Below, in pieces: positions 23,520 through 27,122 of a DNA stretch of 27,122 bases. A program made the translations under genes and the position numbers. Numbering within the stretch: position 1 is the stretch's first letter; each line of letters starts with the position of its first letter. The notes under the pieces are model-generated. The model did no database searches and was not told the origin of the DNA. It saw only the letters and a list, made by a program, of their open reading frames with translations. Location of the stretch: assembly GCA_036170135.1 (NCBI GenBank), contig JAVHOP010000134.1, forward strand, positions 1 to 27,122. Reading direction: 5' to 3'. This stretch comes from CG1-02-35-72 sp036170135 (GTDB lineage: Bacteria; Bacteroidota; Bacteroidia; Flavobacteriales; Flavobacteriaceae).

Positions 23520-24137
23520 ATGTATTTAAAACCACTTATAGCAACTTGTATTTTGTTAGTAAGTTTTACTTTAGTAACTCAAGCACAGCTACATTGTGGT
23601 CTTGTTTCTTTCGATCCCAATACCAGTGAAAGCAGTATGCTAACCTTTGATACGCCTACAAAATACCAAAGTGGCATCACTATAAATGGAGCTGCTCGAC
23701 TAAAAATAAGAGTACTAGATAAAAATATAGCCGACCCTTTGTGTTCTTGGAATTTGACTATGCTTATCGATAACAATCCAGGGGCTGGAACACCAAATAA
23801 TGAATGGGAACAACTCACTTTATATGGCAATGGATTAAGTGCTAACCCGCTTATTCAATCTTTAGAAATACGTGTTCGAAATGCTTGCTCAACGTCTCCA
23901 AATGACGGTGTTTATCAAACTTTTACTACAACTACTGATATTATTGATATTATTGCTGCTTTACTTCCTGTAACTCCTGCTGGTAGCTGTTCTAACAATG
24001 TTAACGGACCAGGCGATTACATTAGCCATTACGACGAATTTCATTTTGACATCGATATTAGAGTTATACCAAAGTTTGCCTTTAATCCTGGGGTTTTTCA
24101 ACTCAATCTAAGATTTCATTTAGAAGAAAATCCTTAA
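23520..24137 (+). CDS. secreted subunit-like protein, paralogue of preceding gene (probable minor/tip or anchor subunit)
   Basis: A 205-residue protein with a signal peptide ending TLVTQAQ (about 1-23). Residues 43-62 (FDTPTKYQSGITINGAARLK) align without gaps, at a constant offset of 10, to 53-72 of the preceding protein. SWNL, IDIRVIP at 178-184 and the C-terminal PGVFQLNLRFHLEENP (190-205) are also shared. Unlike the first subunit it has four cysteines in the mature part (C26, C75, C123, C157), suggesting disulfides. It is shorter, lacks the long Gly/Asn/Thr region, and lies after the terminator-like hairpin, all consistent with a low-abundance subunit at the tip or base. The usher-like gene starts 5 bases after its stop. 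No named family recognised. Confidence 0.7.
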   Translation: MYLKPLIATCILLVSFTLVTQAQLHCGLVSFDPNTSESSMLTFDTPTKYQSGITINGAARLKIRVLDKNIADPLCSWNLTMLIDNNPGAGTPNNEWEQLTLYGNGLSANPLIQSLEIRVRNACSTSPNDGVYQTFTTTTDIIDIIAALLPVTPAGSCSNNVNGPGDYISHYDEFHFDIDIRVIPKFAFNPGVFQLNLRFHLEENP

Positions 24138-24142
24138 TAACT

Positions 24143-27115
24143 GTGTACAAAGCTTTTACCGAATTATTTAAAAAACTGCTTGTGACTCTATTTTTGGGTC
24201 TTTTTTCGTTTATAAATGGCTTTGCTCAAATAATTACTACGGTTCAAAAAACAGAACCTATCAATACCATCGTCACCAGAATGTCGAAAACGGAAATGGA
24301 ATTAAAGGAAGGTGAAGTGATATCTAACGTCCTCAAAGTTTACAATAATAGTTTAACAAATAAGGACTTTAAACTCAATATAACCAAACCAAACTATTGG
24401 ACAACTCTTGAAAACTCAAATAAAGTTTATACCGCGATACCAAGAGATACGCTCTATATTCCAATTGTACTAATTCCTTACAAGCTAAGCGAAGGTAGCG
24501 GTGATGTTTTTATCAACTTATTTTTAATTGATGAAGATAACATACAGATTGCTAATAATTTCTTTACCTTAAGAACCAAGAAAAAAATATCGTGGAATGT
24601 CGATTTAAAATCAGATAATAAACTCTATTTTAAAAATGATGAACATTCTAAAATGCTATCCTATAGCATTACCAATACCGGAAATTCTAAACAAGATTTA
24701 TTTGTAAATTACAAAACCTTAAAAGGTGATCTCAGCATTGCTGATACCTTAGAACATCCCATTTTAAATCCGAATTTAACCATTAATTTGAATGCAGATG
24801 AATCGACTTCATTTGATTATTTAATTTCAGAAATTGAACAAAAAGACCGCAACATCAAAAAAATATCTTTAGATAATTATATCCCAAATGGCAATTTAGA
24901 TTATAAAAAACATTCCTTATTTATTAATACCAGCCAAACCAAAATAACCGATAAAAATGCTTTGCGAAAAGATACTAAAGTCGATTTTATAAAACTACCT
25001 AATCTTGTTGTTGCCGAGCCTTATGGATATCCATCAATACCGATGACGCTAGAATTAACGGCGCAAAATCTACTAGACAACAACGCTTTTATGTCGCTTA
25101 ATTTAAGAGGTTATAAGCAACTTAGTGACAAAGCTAGTTTGGCATATTACTCTCAGATTAACTACAATAAAGATTATTTTACAAACGATCCTTTTAAAAA
25201 TGCGACTTTCTTTGTTGGCTATTACGACGATATTAAAACGATTGAAGTCGGTCAAATTAGTGGCAATGTTATTGGGTTATCTAGCTCTGGAAATGGTATT
25301 AGAGCTTCTTATAAATATTTAAGAAACCAAAAGACGAGCATTTTTTATATCCAAAACAACAAAAGTACTATTTCTAGTGATGTCTCTTTCGGATTGACGC
25401 ATGCCTATCAAATTAATGATAATATAAAATTTACAGCCAACTTGGCTCAAAATGAACGCGCGTATCAAAATAGAAAAACAACCTCACTCTCTATACAACC
25501 GTCAATACGGTTTTTAGATAAACATTATCTCAATTTTATCGCTGCCTTATCCTTTAGAAAAGACGATTTAAATATCAACAATATTCAAGGCTTTTTAATT
25601 GGTGCTAGCTACAACTCAAACTTTATAAATAAGCAATTAAAGGTCACATTTAATTCACAATATAACGATAAAAATTTTAGTTTAGGATCTTTTGAAAGGC
25701 TAAATTTTAATCACAGAAGTAGTTATATTATCAATTCGAATTGGACCGTTAATCTTAATAATCTTTATCAAACCGTCAATATCTTTAACTTAAACGATGG
25801 TTCTTTATTATCTAAACAAGAGCTATTATTTAACGCCATTACGTTCAATACCAACAATCGGTTTGGAAATTTTCAACCAGGTTTATATTATGAATCAACA
25901 AATTACCCATTAAATCATTTATTATCGAGAGGCGCTAGCGTCAGAATTTCAAAATATGATTTTAGTCAAAATATCTTTTCTGCAATTAATCTAAAAGCAG
26001 GGTATAGCACGCCAAAAAATGTTGAAAAAGACCACGATTATTTTAGTTTACAAGCTTCGTTTTTGTTGCGATATAAGGTTTGGAATTTTAATGCAAAATA
26101 CAATTATGGCTTTATAACTTCTACCAGTAATTATTCAAATGCTAATGATAATATTACGCCACAATCAATAAGATTATCGCTTCAAAATCAATATGCTTTT
26201 TCAAACAGGCATCTGGTTTTAGATAATAATTTTGTTTATAGTTACTTTAACGTTTTTAAAAATCACAGTATCGGTATTTTTCCAACCCTGTATTACTTTA
26301 CAGATAGTGGCTGGCGCTTGAGTCTCAATACAAGTTACTCATTTAGCACGCGTAATTTTACAAATCTGTTTGACAATGCTTTTATAAATAACCCGCAAGA
26401 TTTAACGAATATAAACAACAATACCACAACGCTTACCAGCGATTTTACACTTGGATTTAGCCTTAAGAAAGATTTTGGAATCCCCATTCCATTTTTGAAT
26501 AAATCGGCCGCAACGGTTAATATTAGCTCTTTTTATGATTTAGATGGTGACGGCGTACAAAATTCAAAAGATGAAGGTCCAATTGATAATGTTGTTGTTA
26601 GAATTGGTAATTATGAGGTAATTACCAATGAATCTGGAAAAGCTATTATGAAAAATGTGCCGATAAAAAAATATGCTTATCAAGTTATTCCGCTCGATAA
26701 TCTCGAAGGATGGTTTCCAAAAGTGAGCGATTCTATTATTATTATTGATGATGGCATTGCTAACATTCCGTTTGCTAGAGGCGTAAAAATATATGGCGAT
26801 ATTATTTTAGACCGCCAAAAAATTGCTATAACCGATGATAGAGAGGTTGATTTATCACGAATTAAGATTTCGGCTTTTAATAACAATAAGGTTTATAATA
26901 CTTTATCAGATAAAAAAGGGCGGTTTGAATTTTATCTTCCCAATGGCGATTACATCATAACTTTGGATGAAAATATCTTAGGAACAAGCTATAAAATTGC
27001 TCGCAACAATATTCCAATTACGCTAAAAAATACGCAAGATGGTCTTTATGTTTCTTTTTATATTATAGAAAACAGGAGAAAAGTCATTATAAAAGACTTT
27101 AATAATAAAAATTAA
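24143..27115 (+). CDS. outer-membrane beta-barrel with flanking Ig-like domains, usher-like
   Basis: A 990-residue protein starting at GTG (24143), 5 bases after the preceding stop. The start is fixed by the signal peptide (to about 29, LFLGLFSFINGFAQ). Two Ig-like periplasmic domains (about 36-145 and 150-265) are followed by a barrel of many alternating aromatic/polar strands (about 295-790). Two C-terminal beta-sandwich domains of the SdrD-B/carboxypeptidase-regulatory type follow. The first opens with an Asp-rich loop DLDGDGVQNSKDEG (799-812) that could bind calcium, then VITNESGKAIMKNVP. The second has YGDIILDRQ...LSDKKGRFEFYLPNGDY. Periplasmic N-domain, barrel, then two C-terminal sandwiches is the layout of fimbrial ushers such as FimD, though its N-domain is larger. 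The barrel segment VGQISGNVIGLSSSGNGIRAS has a layout like the usher GD...FRG strand pair. Sequence identity to known ushers is not evident to me, so the role as secretion pore for the two subunits is inferred. Confidence 0.68.
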   Translation: MYKAFTELFKKLLVTLFLGLFSFINGFAQIITTVQKTEPINTIVTRMSKTEMELKEGEVISNVLKVYNNSLTNKDFKLNITKPNYWTTLENSNKVYTAIPRDTLYIPIVLIPYKLSEGSGDVFINLFLIDEDNIQIANNFFTLRTKKKISWNVDLKSDNKLYFKNDEHSKMLSYSITNTGNSKQDLFVNYKTLKGDLSIADTLEHPILNPNLTINLNADESTSFDYLISEIEQKDRNIKKISLDNYIPNGNLDYKKHSLFINTSQTKITDKNALRKDTKVDFIKLPNLVVAEPYGYPSIPMTLELTAQNLLDNNAFMSLNLRGYKQLSDKASLAYYSQINYNKDYFTNDPFKNATFFVGYYDDIKTIEVGQISGNVIGLSSSGNGIRASYKYLRNQKTSIFYIQNNKSTISSDVSFGLTHAYQINDNIKFTANLAQNERAYQNRKTTSLSIQPSIRFLDKHYLNFIAALSFRKDDLNINNIQGFLIGASYNSNFINKQLKVTFNSQYNDKNFSLGSFERLNFNHRSSYIINSNWTVNLNNLYQTVNIFNLNDGSLLSKQELLFNAITFNTNNRFGNFQPGLYYESTNYPLNHLLSRGASVRISKYDFSQNIFSAINLKAGYSTPKNVEKDHDYFSLQASFLLRYKVWNFNAKYNYGFITSTSNYSNANDNITPQSIRLSLQNQYAFSNRHLVLDNNFVYSYFNVFKNHSIGIFPTLYYFTDSGWRLSLNTSYSFSTRNFTNLFDNAFINNPQDLTNINNNTTTLTSDFTLGFSLKKDFGIPIPFLNKSAATVNISSFYDLDGDGVQNSKDEGPIDNVVVRIGNYEVITNESGKAIMKNVPIKKYAYQVIPLDNLEGWFPKVSDSIIIIDDGIANIPFARGVKIYGDIILDRQKIAITDDREVDLSRIKISAFNNNKVYNTLSDKKGRFEFYLPNGDYIITLDENILGTSYKIARNNIPITLKNTQDGLYVSFYIIENRRKVIIKDFNNKN

Positions 27116-27122
27116 AAATCTT

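Noticed and set aside
1..27122. Mobile element, CRISPR or prophage
   Set aside because: No transposase, integrase, phage structural gene, direct-repeat array or tRNA-associated boundary was seen on either strand.

Overview
The window is AT-rich chromosomal DNA from a member of the Bacteroidota, most likely Flavobacteriia. The gene families point there: a Bacteroidota-type LptD, TonB-dependent receptor, MenA, RecG and HdrB/HdrC-like Fe-S pair. Two promoter regions match the TTG-N17-23-TAnnTTTG pattern of this phylum, and several genes use TTG or GTG starts. I see no tRNA, rRNA, CRISPR array, transposase or integrase. Two runs of exactly 100 N (5114-5213 and 9467-9566) are scaffold gaps, and each falls inside a gene.

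Layout. 82-3906 (-) encodes one 1274-residue polypeptide containing two complete AMP-forming acyl-CoA synthetases, a propionyl-CoA synthetase-like half followed by an acetyl-CoA synthetase half. A small membrane protein gene lies just upstream. 4386-5230 (-) holds a VOC-family protein and a gap-interrupted UPF0173 metal-dependent hydrolase. 5385-8910 (-) looks like a copper acquisition locus. It has a CxxxC-motif membrane protein, a lipoprotein with two Met/His-rich segments, and a TonB-dependent receptor that keeps the CxxxM and HxM copper ligands known from OprC. 8975-14520 (-) is a close-packed run transcribed in the order N-acetylmuramoyl-L-alanine amidase, MCE-domain protein, membrane Fe-S protein, HAD-like phosphatase, HdrB-like Fe-S protein and menA. 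It joins envelope maintenance to menaquinone-linked electron transfer. lptD diverges from the amidase gene (14696-17317, +) and is followed by ridA. mgsA, an N-acetylglucosamine kinase-like gene and recG lie on the minus strand (17771-21221).

The most interesting region is 21222-27115 (+). A 450-base intergenic region with a dyad and a candidate promoter precedes four secreted or envelope genes: a PapD/WxL-interacting-like two-domain periplasmic protein, two small secreted proteins that are paralogues of each other, and a 990-residue outer-membrane barrel with Ig-like domains on both sides. A strong terminator-like hairpin separates the first subunit gene from the second. The gene content, domain order and C-terminal strand pattern of the subunits suggest a chaperone-usher-like surface fibre system specific to Bacteroidota. 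I infer this from architecture. I do not recognise any of the four as a named fimbrial family.
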